The position numbers and the translations under genes are program-made. The notes under the pieces were generated by a model that was given only the letters and a program-made list of their open reading frames with translations, was not told where the DNA came from and ran no database searches. Source: Sphagnum magellanicum (Eukaryota; Streptophyta; Sphagnopsida; Sphagnales; Sphagnaceae). From it: a DNA stretch of 64,000 nt. The first letter of the stretch is position 1; each line of letters begins with the position of its first letter. Shown piece by piece: positions 51,064 through 63,841 of the stretch. The stretch is taken from contig CM038922.1 in the NCBI GenBank assembly GCA_021904315.1, positions 13,119,347-13,183,346 on the forward strand. The letters are read 5' to 3'.

Positions 51064-54000
51064 TAAGCACCCACCCAGTTCATGCATTTATCTGCATGCA
51101 GACAAAATTGCATGCCCTTTTGTGTTTGGTGATTGAAGGGCGCTTGTTTAAGAAAGAAAGCTTGTATTGGGCAACTTTCTAAAGCTGCCCTCTTTGTTGT
51201 GTAATCTTATAATTTTTTTTGTCAATTTTTTTGCCAAAAATTATCAACGCATTATTTGCAGATCAGCATGTGTGCTGAGGAAAGCCCATTTCTTGTATCA
51301 ATCACATGGGGCGGGATGGGGATCATGTATGGTTAGGGTTTTGATTTTATTGTTACATAGCAGGAAGGGTTTTCGTAAGCTGCATGGAACAGGTGGAGAG
51401 GTGGCAATTGAATCTCAATTGCAACAAGGTGAGTGAGATGAGGAATGTTTGTGCTTTCAAAATTGCAACTTTCTTTTCTAATTCTACATGCAAGAGTAGT
51501 GTGTCTAGTGTTTTTCTTTCATTGATCCTCCTCAAGAGGATGTAACATAAAGGGTGCTAAGTTTCTCATTCCTCACATTCGAACATTAGTTTTGAATTTA
51601 TAAATTTGATGTCCCATTTCCAAATAGTTTTGTTAACTAGCCTTCATTATGTAGAATTGTTTGTGTAAGTAAGTATTATTTTCATTGCTCAAAACCAAAT
51701 TTAAATGATTATGAAAAGTAATGCCCAAGTTGTAACTTGTATTTTCTATATGCATAAGTTATATCCTAGTAGCTTGCAATGTTGGTGAATTCAAATCCAA
51801 CAATAAAATTAACCTTAAACATGAGGTCTCAAAGGTTTTTGTTAAAAGATTAGTGGAGGAAATTTATTGAGTTCAAAACTTTCCTTCGCATTTGGGAAGG
51901 TTATTTTTCCCTTTGTATTCAATGATGGCATCAAAATCCATATTTTTTTTTTGTGTTCTCATGTCCATTTGATATATGGTCTATACACTACAAATGCTTG
52001 AAGCATATTAAAAACCCATATGGATGAATGAACTCTAATGTCTCAAATCACACAACTATTGTACAAATAAATTGAAATTTTTATAACTAAAAACACGGAA
52101 GAGATTGATTAATTGCAAGCATATTCAAATGTGAGGTAGGAAAGTTTTTCTAAATTTGTAGATAACATACAAGAGAACAAGCATAGATTAATTTGCAAAA
52201 ATAATCAAATTAATTCCAACATTATTATGAAAAAAAATCCCAATTTTATTTTATTTCATTAGTAGCTTCGGGGGAAAAACATAAAAGTTCATAGTTGATT
52301 CACATGGTTTGGTATTTGTCAATTGCGAAAAATGTAATAATTTGGAGTTTTGTGACTTGGGTTGTGTATTATGGTTTTGTTTTCTTGAATGGGTTGGTGT
52401 GGTTGTAAGGATTCTAGTTTTCTCACTATAGGATTGTTGTAGGATGGCAACCATTCCTACGAGAGCATTGGTGTAATCCCCTACCACAATTTGTGTACAA
52501 GGTTTGTCATCTTGGTTATGAAGAGGCAAGCCTTTGTCCATTTCTTCATTTCAATTTATTTCACCTTGAGATACATTTTTAGTCATGTGTGTTAACTTTC
52601 ACATACTTTCTCCCATTAAAATAAGACTCCAAAACTTTCATTTTCATAACTTTCTTTTTTTCTTGTTTTGTTTTGGTTTGGGAGTTTAAATTAAGATTCA
52701 AATCGTATGAAAGTTTCAATTTGCATGATGCTCATATTGTTGAGAAAAATTTGTCCCCCTAATTTCCCATATGAAGAAGGATTGGTCAATGCCTAGTTAA
52801 AGGAAATGCAATTTTGAATTTTATTTTATTGTCAGGTCTAGTCACATTAAAGCCATTAATAGATAGTTAATTTGTTGTTCTTATAGGATTCCAACATGGC
52901 ACTATTATTTACTTCCAAGCAAAGTTTCTCTTATCTTGATGAGAAGTTTAATGTTTTTTCTTAGAATGGGGAATAAAAACCACCTTTTTAAATGATATGG
53001 GGATTGAACCTTCAACGCCCCATGATTTGTATGTATGTATCTTTGAACTTGCTCATTGATTTCCATATATGAATCTACAATTAATTCTTCTTCTTCTTCT
53101 TCTTAAGAAATTAAATCAATGAAATTGAAGTTTGTGAGCGAGGGGAAAGATCCAAACTCTCTCAATTGTTTGTATTTTTTTTCATGAGTCTAACAAAATG
53201 TAGGACCTAATCCTAATGTGACCTAAATCCTAATACTATGAGCAATAATAGTAGTACTACCAAATAGCACATGTTTGTTGAATCCAAAAGGAAGATGATG
53301 ATGCGAAGGTGTTGAATGTTTATAGTGACGTAAATCCACGACAACCTAAGGGGAAAAAAAATTCAAATGCAAGAGGAAAGTTTGCAACTAGGATTTCTTT
53401 TTGACAAAACTAATTCTAGAACAAAAATGAATCACCTAATGAGAAACTTAATTTTTTTGTGAATTTAATTAAGAATTGAATAGAAAACCTACACAACATG
53501 ATTTTGGAGTAATAGCACTTTATTAGTAATAACAAGATTTCAATAGCATTGTTGATGTACAATAAAGGAAAAATATGAAAGACGACATCAAAAAAGATTT
53601 TTTGCAACATCAATGTGTTGAAAGTTGAAAAGAAAAATTGTAGATGTGTGAGGCAAGTTGGATAAAAGCCTAATATTTAGTTACAATCAAAAGCAACTTG
53701 TGAACATCTGGTAAATATCAAAGCAATTGATTCTCCCAAATTCAACAAGTAGGTTTTTGTTTTTGTCCATGATAATGATTATGACATGTTTGGAGATGAC
53801 ATCTTGAGGGTCTATGTATGTGAATGTTTTTGCAAATTTCTTGAAATTTTTTATATGCACAAATATTTTTATAAACTTTTACAAAAAGTTCAAGTGAATT
53901 AAAAACTCTTTTATATGTAAATGCATTTACAAATTTCTTGAGAGTTTTCAAAGATTCATATATGTGATTTTTTTGCAATTTTCTTGAAATTTTCTTAAAG

Positions 54001-56129
54001 ATTTTTATGTGTGGATGTTATTGTGTCATTTAGATATAGATAATCAAAATTTTGTCTAAAACATCAATTTTGAAATTTTCATTTTTCTTTCAATTTGCCA
54101 AAGAACTTCGGTTTTGACCCATATAGTGTGGAGGTTTCATTGACCCTAATTAGTTGTAATATAAACAAATCATCAATGGGGGCTTTTCCATACTTGGAAT
54201 TGTTGGTGCAATTGCATCAAGATCCTAAAGAAACACTAACAAGATAGTTGTGATTGTTCAAATTGTGATTGATGATATTAAATTCTACAAGTTGCTAGCT
54301 TTTAAGCTGCTAGTTTTATGCTACATTAACACTATTTAGGCTCACATTTTAGAAGGCAAATGATGAAGTGTTCATGATTTATTAACTTGCATTATGTGCA
54401 CCTACAAGATCAAACATTATAAATACAAAATATGCATATAATTTCATCCTAAACTTTGTAAATTTAATGTGTCTTTTGTTCACAATTAGATTCCATTTTC
54501 ACATTTATTTAAGATTGAGGTCACTTCCCACATTTGGTTGTGTCCTTGAAGCTTATTTTCTTCAATAGGAATTTGAGTTTATTTCTTATATAGCTTGAGA
54601 TAATGTGATCTACGTAAATCAAATAACAAAATTTTGAAACATAAATTGGAGCATTTATTCACAAAATTGAGCCATTTACATTAATGATTTGGTTTCTTTA
54701 TACGATTTCATGTGCTACAATATTTTTATTGAACATTAACATATTGCTTGATTGCTTATTTTGTGTAGGACAACTCAAGAATACACAACTTTGTCCATAT
54801 GGATTTAGAACATTTACTTGTCCCTTGTACAATTTCAAATTGTAGCCATGCTCACAAATGGATTATACTTAATCATTTATCTAATGCTCTTGTCGAGTAA
54901 TCTTGCATGACTTTAATAATCTCCTCATCAATATTGAAGTTCTTGTTTATGTCATTTTAAAAGTCTTAGACCTCAATTTCTTTGTTTGTTGTTTGGTTTG
55001 ATTTTAGAAAAAGGATTGATGTTGTGTCAACTCCCATTGCTTTTTATTGGAACTTTGGAATGAATGTCACAATATTCTTGCTTATGCCCAACCCTTGATG
55101 ATCATATTAAGTTGGGTGATTGGTAGGAAATAAAATTACCTAGTGTAATAAAGGTTTAAATTGGTAAGCAAACTAGTTCTATGAAACCTAATGCATGCTA
55201 GCATGAATAGTATTAGATAGTTTTACTAGGTTGGAATGTGACAAACCAACATCACAATGGTATAACATGTTGAATTACAAGTTAGCATGAAATTGAAATA
55301 TAGCCAATATGTGGCAACCTAACATGTAAATGCAATAAGGGCAATTACCATGCAAGTGACATTTGATTTGGCAAGCTAACAACCTGTTAAACCAATAATG
55401 GTCCATGGTTTCAAGAAGTTGTTAAACTTAGTTAAAGATGTAAATATTATATAAGAGCATAAAAACAATGAATGAAGACTTGGAGAGGGTTCACATTTTG
55501 AATTTGTAAGGAACAATACCATCATTTTGGATTTGCATTTTTGCAATGAAATATCCTATTGGCAATTATCTATATATGTGTATATATAAAAAAAGTTGAA
55601 GGAGTTGAGTAATGAGTTTTGTGTGGAAGGATGTTCATTGTCCTAGGAATGTGAATTGTAATGAGGATTGGTCCTTGGAAATGTAAAGTAGTAATGATGA
55701 TGGAGATGTTTTATGTAATCTCTATGTGCTTAAAATGTAATTGATATGTTAATTACATCTAAGGCAAGGAATTCGGTGTCTATTGTTAACATCTACAAGA
55801 GCATGTGTCTAGAAGAAGGTTTACATCAAAGAGGAGATATGGAAAGGTAGTCAATATTTTGAATGATTTGTATGAAAAGCTAGCAAAGATAATATCATCA
55901 GTATGTATGAATAGTTGTAGTGCAATTGGTAGGATATATAGCTTTGGCTATTGGGTATATGTTAAGATTGATATAAGGGCAAGAACGCAACAACTATTTA
56001 AGAAAAAAGGAAAATGACTTGTAAAAATAAATAGCTAACAATGACCACATGTTGCCCATTTTTCATGCAATTAAATTTGTATAACTATGGTTTGATCAAA
56101 GATATTTTAAAGTTCATTTTCATAGAGCC
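51064..56129. other. IPCS 3' flank, then AT-rich intergenic DNA
   Basis: The first 400 bases are probably the IPCS 3' UTR. Beyond that no gene is supported. A (TTC)n run lies at about 53086-53104. Frames of 60-96 codons (for example 52251-52541 on the minus strand) resemble no family I know. Confidence 0.5.
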
Positions 56130-56700
56130 ACTTCCAACTCCAATTGAATTATGGAATAGAACTTTGATAACCAAGCTGAAAATTGTTTCTTAAAAGCATT
56201 ACTTGAAAGGCCTTTGGACAATGGTTGTAGAATTGATATACATTTGGTTAGGATGAAAAATCATTCAAATATTTGAATGGTTTTTTTCATCCAATCTAGA
56301 AAGTCCTTGCATTTGTGGATTGACCAACCTTCAATCAACCAATCCATCTTTTGTTTCATGGGTGAATGAAACTACTCTTTTATATGGTTTTAGGTCATTA
56401 GTTAAAAAATCCTTGCATATTTGAAGGTTCATCAGATGATTGTAAGAATATTTCAAAAATCCATCCCATAGAAAAACATAAGATTCTATCGTGGTTGCGA
56501 GGTGGTAAAGATAATTTTGTTTTGCCAAAAAAGATGACTTGGAAAGGAAGGATTAATCTTGAAGCAACATAAGACATTAATGTTATGAATTTATTTTTTC
56601 CCTTTATTCCTAGTACATGTACATGCATTCCACCTTCTTTCTCCCATGTCCTTCAGCCCCCTTGGGTACTAGATGATCGAAATTGACCAACAAGGACTTT
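56130..56700 (-). pseudogene. Second DDE transposase relic (QRPFK subtype)
   Basis: Read on the minus strand across several frames, this follows the core of a DDE_1-type transposase. First comes VHVLGIKGKNKFITLMSYVA then ILPFQVIFFGKTKLSLP (56624-56510), then LQICKDFLTNDLKPY (about 56435-56390). Next is LIEGWSIHKCKDFLDWMKK (about 56340-56285), where relatives have LIDxWSVHxSxEFxxWM, and last QRPFK then FSAWL-like blocks (about 56210-56140). At least three frameshifts and several stops separate the blocks. The catalytic Asp of the LID motif is Glu in the best frame. It belongs to a different subgroup from the relic at 3.1-3.5 kb. I see no element ends. Confidence 0.7.
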
Positions 56701-58798
56701 GGTATGTTATGCAATTTGATTAATAAAAGGTACTTGAGGGCCATTATTTTTCCTTGACTTTATAGGTACCTTGACATTTTGGTCCATGTGAATGACACTA
56801 AATGAATCCTTTTGTGTTGTGGATTGTCTACCAAATAGGGCAATCTTTTGTGCACAATTGTGTTAATTAGAGGCTATACCAATACTACATTTAGGAGCTA
56901 TCTTCTTGACATGTGATTTTGCAAGGATATAAAGAATGTAAATTCTTGTAAGATTTTGATTTACATGTGAATATGTCGTTAAAATTGGGCAATGTTGTGG
57001 GCTTTTGGTGAATGAAGACCCAACATCTACATATACTTTATAATTATTTTGAATGACTCTAGTAAGTGCAAAAATCTCATAGAAACTCCCTCTTGACAAT
57101 TTGACACAAAGATCATGAGCTCTTCATGGTTTCTTATGAAATTTGCAAATAACTCAAAGCACTCGTGAGATTGTTATTTATTTTATTGCAACAAAAATAG
57201 AAAGCTAAAATGAAGGGGTGAACCAATTAACATAGGAGCAACAATGTTTCTTCTTCATTACTCCATTTGTGTCCTATGTCAACTTTAACATTTTGTTTAT
57301 CTTTGTAAACATGGAAGTTTTTTGCCTATGTTCTACCATTTTTGCTAAACTCTTTCACTACAATCAACACTAGCATTGTATGCAAGAAACTTCAAAATTG
57401 TATTCTTATGTAAAATGAATTAGATTAAATAGCCATTAGTCACAAAATCAATTAAATTGAGAATTTGTTAACCACAATGGATGAATGAATTTTCAAAAAA
57501 TAAAAAAATTCCATAGGATTGTTGAAATCCTTGAATATTTCAAAAAACTATGTTGATTTTTTTTTACTCATTTATGATATTGATTATATATATAACATAT
57601 TTTTGGTAATTCTATATAATAATATATAGAACATTCGACATAAGTTAGTTGAACCTACCACACTAATATAGTAACCAAATCATCAACTATGGCAACACAA
57701 CCCAAATTTTCAAAATTTTATTGTGTCAAAACTAGAGTTACAAGAGAAAAAACAACCAACATGAAATCAAAGGAAGGTATGCAATATAAGTGCAACACAA
57801 ATATTGCAAGGAAAGAAAATGGTTCACTTAAAATGAAAAGGTTGTTCAACCTTCTTCTAAAGTAGTTCCACTTATTCAATCCATCCATTCGTTAAGTGTG
57901 TAATAATATCCATAGTGATAATTAAGAACTAGAAATATACATTTACAAATCTTAAAACATTCGTGAAAATGTGCTAAAAGTCATCAAATGGTTAAATTTG
58001 ACTTGATTTGATTTATTTTTTAATCATCTGTTAAAACAATCAAAACTAGAGTGAAAAACATGTAAATAATGTCATGACAATTAGAGGTGAAACACTTGAA
58101 CCCTAATTGTAGGTAAAGTCCACGAAAAATTGCATATTTCTATTTGTAAAAAAAGACCTAGTCAAATCCACTAGAAAAAAAACATTATAAACTATATAAC
58201 TTGGCCTTTTGGGATCATATGTGTGTGGTCAATTGCAATGGGTAGTTAAGAAAAATAAATATCTTAATTTATTTAGTTTTGCTTCCAATTACTAGCCATG
58301 AAATCACATGTTCAAAAAAACATGTAGATCTTTAACCTTGTGTGCAAAAGTGAAGGGGGGAAGGTGAGGAAATGGGAAGGACTCATGCAACACCCATGTG
58401 CCATCTCCCTTGGCAAGCACATGAATGGGTACAACATAGGGACTCATGCAAACATTGTGAGACACACAAAAACACTATCACCTTCCTACTTACCCACCTA
58501 CCTACCACCCACCTACTATCTTCTAGAAAGAATGGTGGCCATGAGGTTGAAGGACAATAAGGGGTTTAGGGGGCCTTGGGGGAGGGGGAAGAAGAGAGAA
58601 GGGAGACCAATTTGTTGGGTGATGGAGATAACTAAAACCCTAAAACCATAATACAAACAAACAAAAGATGATGGGACCAAATGACAATACCATATAGCCC
58701 AAACAAGTACGGAATCCTTCCTTGTTAGTTAGACTAACAAACTAAACTATTTTGTTGAGCCTTGCCTTTGGATGATTTCATTCCACCATTCCCGTACT
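56701..58798. other. AT-rich intergenic DNA
   Basis: No gene is supported. A less AT-rich patch at 58340-58650 has two overlapping frames that look like nothing known and contains a cctacctaccacccaccta tract. Confidence 0.5.
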
Positions 58799-59560
58799 AT
58801 GGGTATTATTCTAGGCATCTTGGAGATCTTTTCTTACATGATATTATTACAATTATTTGTAAAAGTCGCCTTGTTTTTGGACCCTAGTTTGAGCCTCTCT
58901 AATCCCTTTTTTAATCCCCAAATTGAGGGTACCCAAAATGTGAGTGAAAGTGGGTACCGTTTCATGAAACTGGGTATCAGTTCAGAAGTACTGGGTATTA
59001 TTCTAGGCATCTTGGAGATCTTTTCTTACATGATATTATTACAATTATTTGTAAAGTTGCCTTGTTTTTGGACCCTAGTTTGAGCCTCTCTAATCCCTTT
59101 TTTAATCCCCAAATTGAGAGTACCCAAAATGTGAGTGAAAGTGGGTACCGTTTCATGAAACTGGGTATCAGTTCAGAAGTACTGGGTATTATTCTAGGCA
59201 TCTTGGAGATCTTTCTTACATGATATTATTACAATTATCTGTAAAAGTCGCCTTGTTTTTGGACCCTAGTTTGAGCCTCTCTAATCCCTTTTTAAATCCC
59301 CAATTTGAGGGTACCCAAAATGTGAGTGAAAGTGGGTACCGTTTCGTGAAGCTGGGCATCAGTTCAGAAGTAGTGGGTATTATTCTAGGCATCTTGGAGA
59401 TCTTTCTTACATATTATTACAAATTATCTGCAAAGTGACCCTGTGTTTGGACCCTAGTTTGAGCCTCTAGAGTCTAATCCCTTTCTAATCCCCAAATTGA
59501 GGGGTACCCCAAAACGTGAGTGAAAAGTGGGTACCATTTCATGAAATTGGGCATTGCTTC
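58799..59560. repeat. Four tandem units of about 190 bp
   Basis: Units begin near 58802, 58993, 59183 and 59371 with GGGTATTATTCTAGGCATCT and continue through ttggaccctagtttgagcct, aatccccaaattgag, and a block with gggtaccgtttcatgaaact. The first three are nearly identical; the fourth is more diverged, with small insertions. Small deletions (TTTTCTTAC to TTTCTTAC) spoil the frame in later units, so it is not a coding repeat. Confidence 0.9.
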
Positions 59561-60092
59561 AGAAGAGATTTGCACGATCTTTCTCTGACAAGGCTTGAAG
59601 CATATAATGAGAAGCAGTAAGGCAAATTAAAAACTGGGGAGTGAAACTCTCTGATGAGGATCATTATTTTGATGTGAGAAAAACTACTTTTGGTCCCCTC
59701 TTTTTTTCAATGTGTACAGTTTTCATCCTGCCTTCTCCTTTCATTCCCAGTTTCAGAGAAACTGGGTGTCAAGTAGCTCCAGTTTGGGGTGCTTTGTGGA
59801 TATCTCTAGTAAACTAAAACACATTGATTGAGGTTGGACTACGGTTAGGGGTCCAATTACTTCAGTAGGCCATGGTAGATGTCACCTATTGTAACCCAAC
59901 CAGCCCCCTTAAAACTAGGGGCCAAATGACCCCTTAAACTAGTCCTTTGTTTCACCTGGGTGTGGTTGGCCATCATGTTGTCCACTTACAATGGTTAGAA
60001 AGTGATTAGGGTTTACTGGTTAGGCTTAATTCTGCCAATTTCTTACACCCACAACCACCCAACCGTTAACCAGGGTTAGTCTGCACTGGATC

Positions 60093-60260
60093 GATGTTTG
60101 GTTATTGGGCGATGCTTGATGATGTTTGGTTATGGGATGATGTTTGATGATGTTTGGTTATGGGGGTGATGTTTGATGATGTTTGGTTATGGGGGTGATG
60201 TTTGATGATGTTTGGTTATGGGGTGATGTTTGATGATGTTTGGTTTAGGGTTTAGGGTAC
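60093..60260. repeat. About five 30-bp units ending in telomere-like DNA
   Basis: The unit is close to GATGTTTGGTTATGGGGTGA then TGTTTGAT, 28-32 bases long and repeated about five times. The last unit changes into gtttagggtttagggtacc, two copies of the plant telomere word TTTAGGG. A further ggtttagggtttagag lies at about 60290. These are interstitial and very short. Confidence 0.8.
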
Positions 60261-60618
60261 CGAGTGATTTTCGGATTTGAAAAGAGCTAGGTTTAGGGTT
60301 TAGAGTTTGGACCATTTTCCCACACATGCTTTATTTGAAAGTTTCAAGCTTTCCTTTCTCCCCCACCCCATAGACAAAAGAGATATCCATTGTACATACA
60401 CATGAGGAAGATAATCACTACCTTATATATATCATGTAGTGACCACATGCTCAAGCATTGTTTTTCTTCACAAAGCCAACCGCCCACATTGTTGAATGGA
60501 TAGGAGAAAAAGTCTTCTAGCCTAGTAGGTGGGCTTTTTTTGTCATATGTTCTAATGTTTCCTTAGGGAATTAGTGTACCAAAGGAGATGAAGATGAGTA
60601 GGTATGTGTGACAACAAG

Positions 60619-61065
60619 TCAAGTACTTGGGTAAGGTTTTGTCATATCTCCCAATAAGGGCCCCAATAGGGTGAGATCAATAGTGTGTGGGATGGGAAGG
60701 TGAGATGATGATGATGATGGGTGGATGGATGGGTTGGTAAACAATTTTGACAAAGCTTGGTTTCTTCAATTTGCTCATCTTGAGTTTTTCCCAAATGAAC
60801 TCACAATTGATGAAACCCTCGGCAAACTCCATTGAACCAAAGTCAAGTACTTGGGTAGGTTTTGTCATATTTCCCAATAAGGGCCCCAATAGGGTGAGAT
60901 CAATAGGATGTGGGATGGGAAGGTGAGATGATGATGATGATGATGATGGATGGATGGGTTGGTAAACAATTTTGACAAAGCTTGGTTTCTTCAATTTGCT
61001 CATCTTGAGTTTTTCCCAAATGGACTCACAATTGATGAAACCCTTGGCAAACTCCATTGAACCAA
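60619..61065. repeat. Tandem duplication of a 224-bp unit
   Basis: The two copies begin with TCAAGTACTTGGGTA(A)GG at 60619 and 60843 and run through the ggccccaatagggtgagatc, GATGAT-microsatellite and caattgatgaaacc blocks. They differ by a few bases and by GATGAT repeat number. A 174-codon minus-strand frame crosses both copies and repeats the same peptide, including KMSKLKKPSFVKIVYQPIHP. The frame may be chance; no family is recognised. Confidence 0.85.
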
Positions 61066-61275
61066 GCAACTCAAGCCAAGGGAGGAAGACCCAAGTCCAA
61101 GCTAGAAGAGCAAAACCCACCCAAATTGACCACAAAGGGCCAAAGGAACAAATTTTTGTTTGCCATGTGTGGTATAGAACTAACATAAAGACTTCAACCA
61201 CAACCTAACCCATCCTCTTCCTTGTTATTCATGACTAATATGCTCCCTTTCCTTCTTTTGCTAATTGATGAAGAA

Positions 61276-61614
61276 ACTTAGTCCCACTTTAGATGGGGGC
61301 TCTATGGTCCAAATTCCTAGCAACCAATTTGGACTCATTTGAAGCAAATTGAATCCTTGAGTTCGTCGTTAACTTGTATCTCGGTTCTTCAATTCATGAG
61401 CTCTCCTTTTTAGCCATTTTTCTTTTTTTTGGCTCGGACAAATTAATTTTCCCTTCAAAATGGTGCCATGTAAGTTTAGCCTCGATTTGCCACTTTTTGG
61501 TATTGGACCCTCCTCTAAATGCCACGAGTCCAATTTTTATGGCTCTCATCCAATAGGGTTGCTCTATTTCATTGGACCATGGACCTTGGACCCTCATCTA
61601 AAGTGGCCCTATGT
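61276..61614. mobile_element. MITE-like element with inverted ends (short member)
   Basis: The left end ACTTAGTCCCACTTTAGATG and the right end read on the other strand, ACATAGGGCCACTTTAGATG, are inverted repeats and match the ends of the 916-bp element at 11850-12765. The right half is also collinear with the interior of that element (ccctccaaaatg / cccttcaaaatg, and tttcattggacc near the end). It has no coding capacity. No target-site duplication is obvious, so the exact ends are uncertain. Confidence 0.7.
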
Positions 61615-63017
61615 TTTTAATTCTTTTTTTGTGAAGGTTTTTAAAAACTTGCTAAAAGTTTTTTCCAAGCCAAAATGAAATAAATGTACAAGCTTTTTGG
61701 CAATGGAATTACTTGTATGTTAGAAGTTTTGGACTTGAAAATTGGCAAAAGTCTTTGGCCCTCTTCACACTATGATGAAGGATCGTGACATTGGAAATGT
61801 TGAAAGCCCTCAAAACACATCCAAAGGCCGTCCCATGGAAATTCAAAAGTCATTTATGTGTGAGCACGGGTTATCAAGTGTAATGTAGAGTGAAAACAAA
61901 CTTTATTTAGGTACCAAAAAATACACTATAATGGAACCAAAATAGGTCACTAATTATTTTATGTAAATTTTGTTTTTTTAACTTGATATTTATATATATA
62001 TTTTAAATTATTGGTTTAAGGTTTCTTTTTCTTTCCATCATTTTCCTTTCTTCATTTTTTTCATTTTTATCATTTCAACAAGTAGAATCACCATGGATCA
62101 TAAAAGAGGAAAAAAAAAATTGTAAAAAATTCGACTTTTGGCCCATGGGCTAATGAACTTCACATTGCCCACCTTTAAATTCTTTTTTCTAAATCTAAAA
62201 AATATATTTAAAAGAATATGACCCATCACAATTTTTTCGGACCATGTGCTAAAAAAAACTTTGTGCTCACCTTCCAAATAAAAAAAACAAAAAAAACATG
62301 AGTTTGGACCATCAAAATCTACCCAATCATGAATTTTTTTAGTTCATGGACCAATAGAATTGGTGCCAGGCCCACCTCAAATGGCAACAAGCAAGTTTAC
62401 TAAGAAAAACATGAAACATTATTGATTATTGCATTTTTAATGTCGATTTTTTTTCATCCATTTTCACTTCTTTGATCCTTTAATTTTTCAACATTTGTGG
62501 AAGGTGAACTTGAGCTATGGGAAGCATACATATTGTCTTACTTTACATGCTTGAGGTGGGGTACTAAATTAAATTAAATTAAAAAATTAAAAAATTAATA
62601 ATATTTAATCCATAAGGCTCTTGTGAGTTGAATTTTCAAGCAGAGAGGTTCTCTAACTAGTTTTTTTTTTTTTTTAAATAAAAGAAATTAACAAGCAAGT
62701 TATCAATAACTTACCCTTATACCCTAATTTGATAATTTAATAATTTCTCAAGAATTGACCAACCCTGGTTAATATATGACTTAACCACTGTGGTTAAAGA
62801 TGATGCAACAGGAATACAATGGAAAAAACATTTTCTGTCCATCCACACACCATCCATCTCATCCATCTCATCCATTGGGGTGTGCTGGTGGGTAACTTAG
62901 TGTTGGTTCATTTTGGGGATGATTGTGGGTGGTGGGTACTTTACATGACACTCCTATGGAAGAGTGAAAGGCTCCATTGGGAGAAACCCTAAAACAAAGT
63001 TGGAAAAAAAAGAGTAC
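61615..63017. other. AT-rich intergenic DNA
   Basis: No gene supported. Short A/T runs and an (AT)-rich tract near 61990 are the only features. Words like ttggacc and ccatggacca recur but do not form a clear repeat. Confidence 0.5.
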
Positions 63018-63020
63018 TAA

Positions 63021-63240
63021 AGGTGCATTCACACTCGGTGTTAAGGACTCTAGTATTAAGTCCCCTAACACCACCAAGCTAGTCAATTAGAACCTAAACC
63101 TATTTACCACCAAGGCTTTTAAAGTGAAGTTAATATTCACTTAATATTAAATAATCACCCATTTAAACATTGGGTATCACCTAAGATGTCACCTAGATTT
63201 TCACTTAACACTAACTTAACATAAAGGTGTGAATGCACCT
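63021..63240. mobile_element. Tourist-like MITE (PIF/Harbinger type)
   Basis: A 220-base element has perfect 14-base inverted ends (AGGTGCATTCACAC at the left and its complement GTGTGAATGCACCT at the right), extended with a gap by TGTTAAG. It is flanked on both sides by TAA (63018-63020 and 63241-63243), the three-base target duplication of PIF/Harbinger elements. It has no coding capacity and would depend on a transposase elsewhere. Confidence 0.88.
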
Positions 63241-63682
63241 TAAGAAGCATCTTCAAATGCATTGGGACCAAGGAAGAAGAAGAAGAAGAGGGAGGAGACT
63301 AGGAAACAACCACAAGCTCAACTCCCTAGTATTCACAAGTGGTGAAAGGAATCAACAATCAAACACCACACACACACAAATAAGGGCAAGTTGGTTGTTT
63401 GTGTGGAAAGAAGTAGGCAAAAAAAAAGCACCTCACTCACTCATGGAACTAATAACTGTATATACTACATGAGTAGAAGAGGCATTTGTAGTTGTGCAAC
63501 AAAAAAAAAAAAAGGGAGCAATGGGTGGTGGGCACCCCCCTCCCCCCTAACATTCTAGTGATTTCTAAGAAGAAGAAGAAGACACCCATAACAATTGTCT
63601 CTCTTGGAATTGGGAATAAAAAGGACAAACCCCACTCCTACAAGAGGGCACCTTTCCAAGGCTTAGTCTAACCTTGTTGGGA

Positions 63683-63841
63683 ATGCAAGAGAAGGGGTTG
63701 GGGGAGAGCTTTTCAGTCAAGTTTGTTCTCTTGTGTTCACTCTGTACCTTAACAGTTGTTAGGTCTTATTCTCCCTTTTCATCGGTTAATTCTCATAGTG
63801 AATTAGCTGTTACTAGTGTGAACCCTGTGCATAATGCACAG
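63683..63841 (+). CDS. Possible first exon of a secreted protein (runs off the window)
   Basis: From the ATG at 63683 an open frame of 53 codons ends exactly at CAG|GTGTGT, a good splice donor, in phase 0. The peptide starts MQEKGLGESFSVKF and then has a hydrophobic stretch (VLLCSLCTLTVV) followed by Ser-rich sequence, like a signal peptide and the start of a mature protein. I do not recognise the family. The next exon would lie beyond the window. Upstream, a tatatac at about 63461 could be a TATA box. It could equally be a chance frame. Confidence 0.35.
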
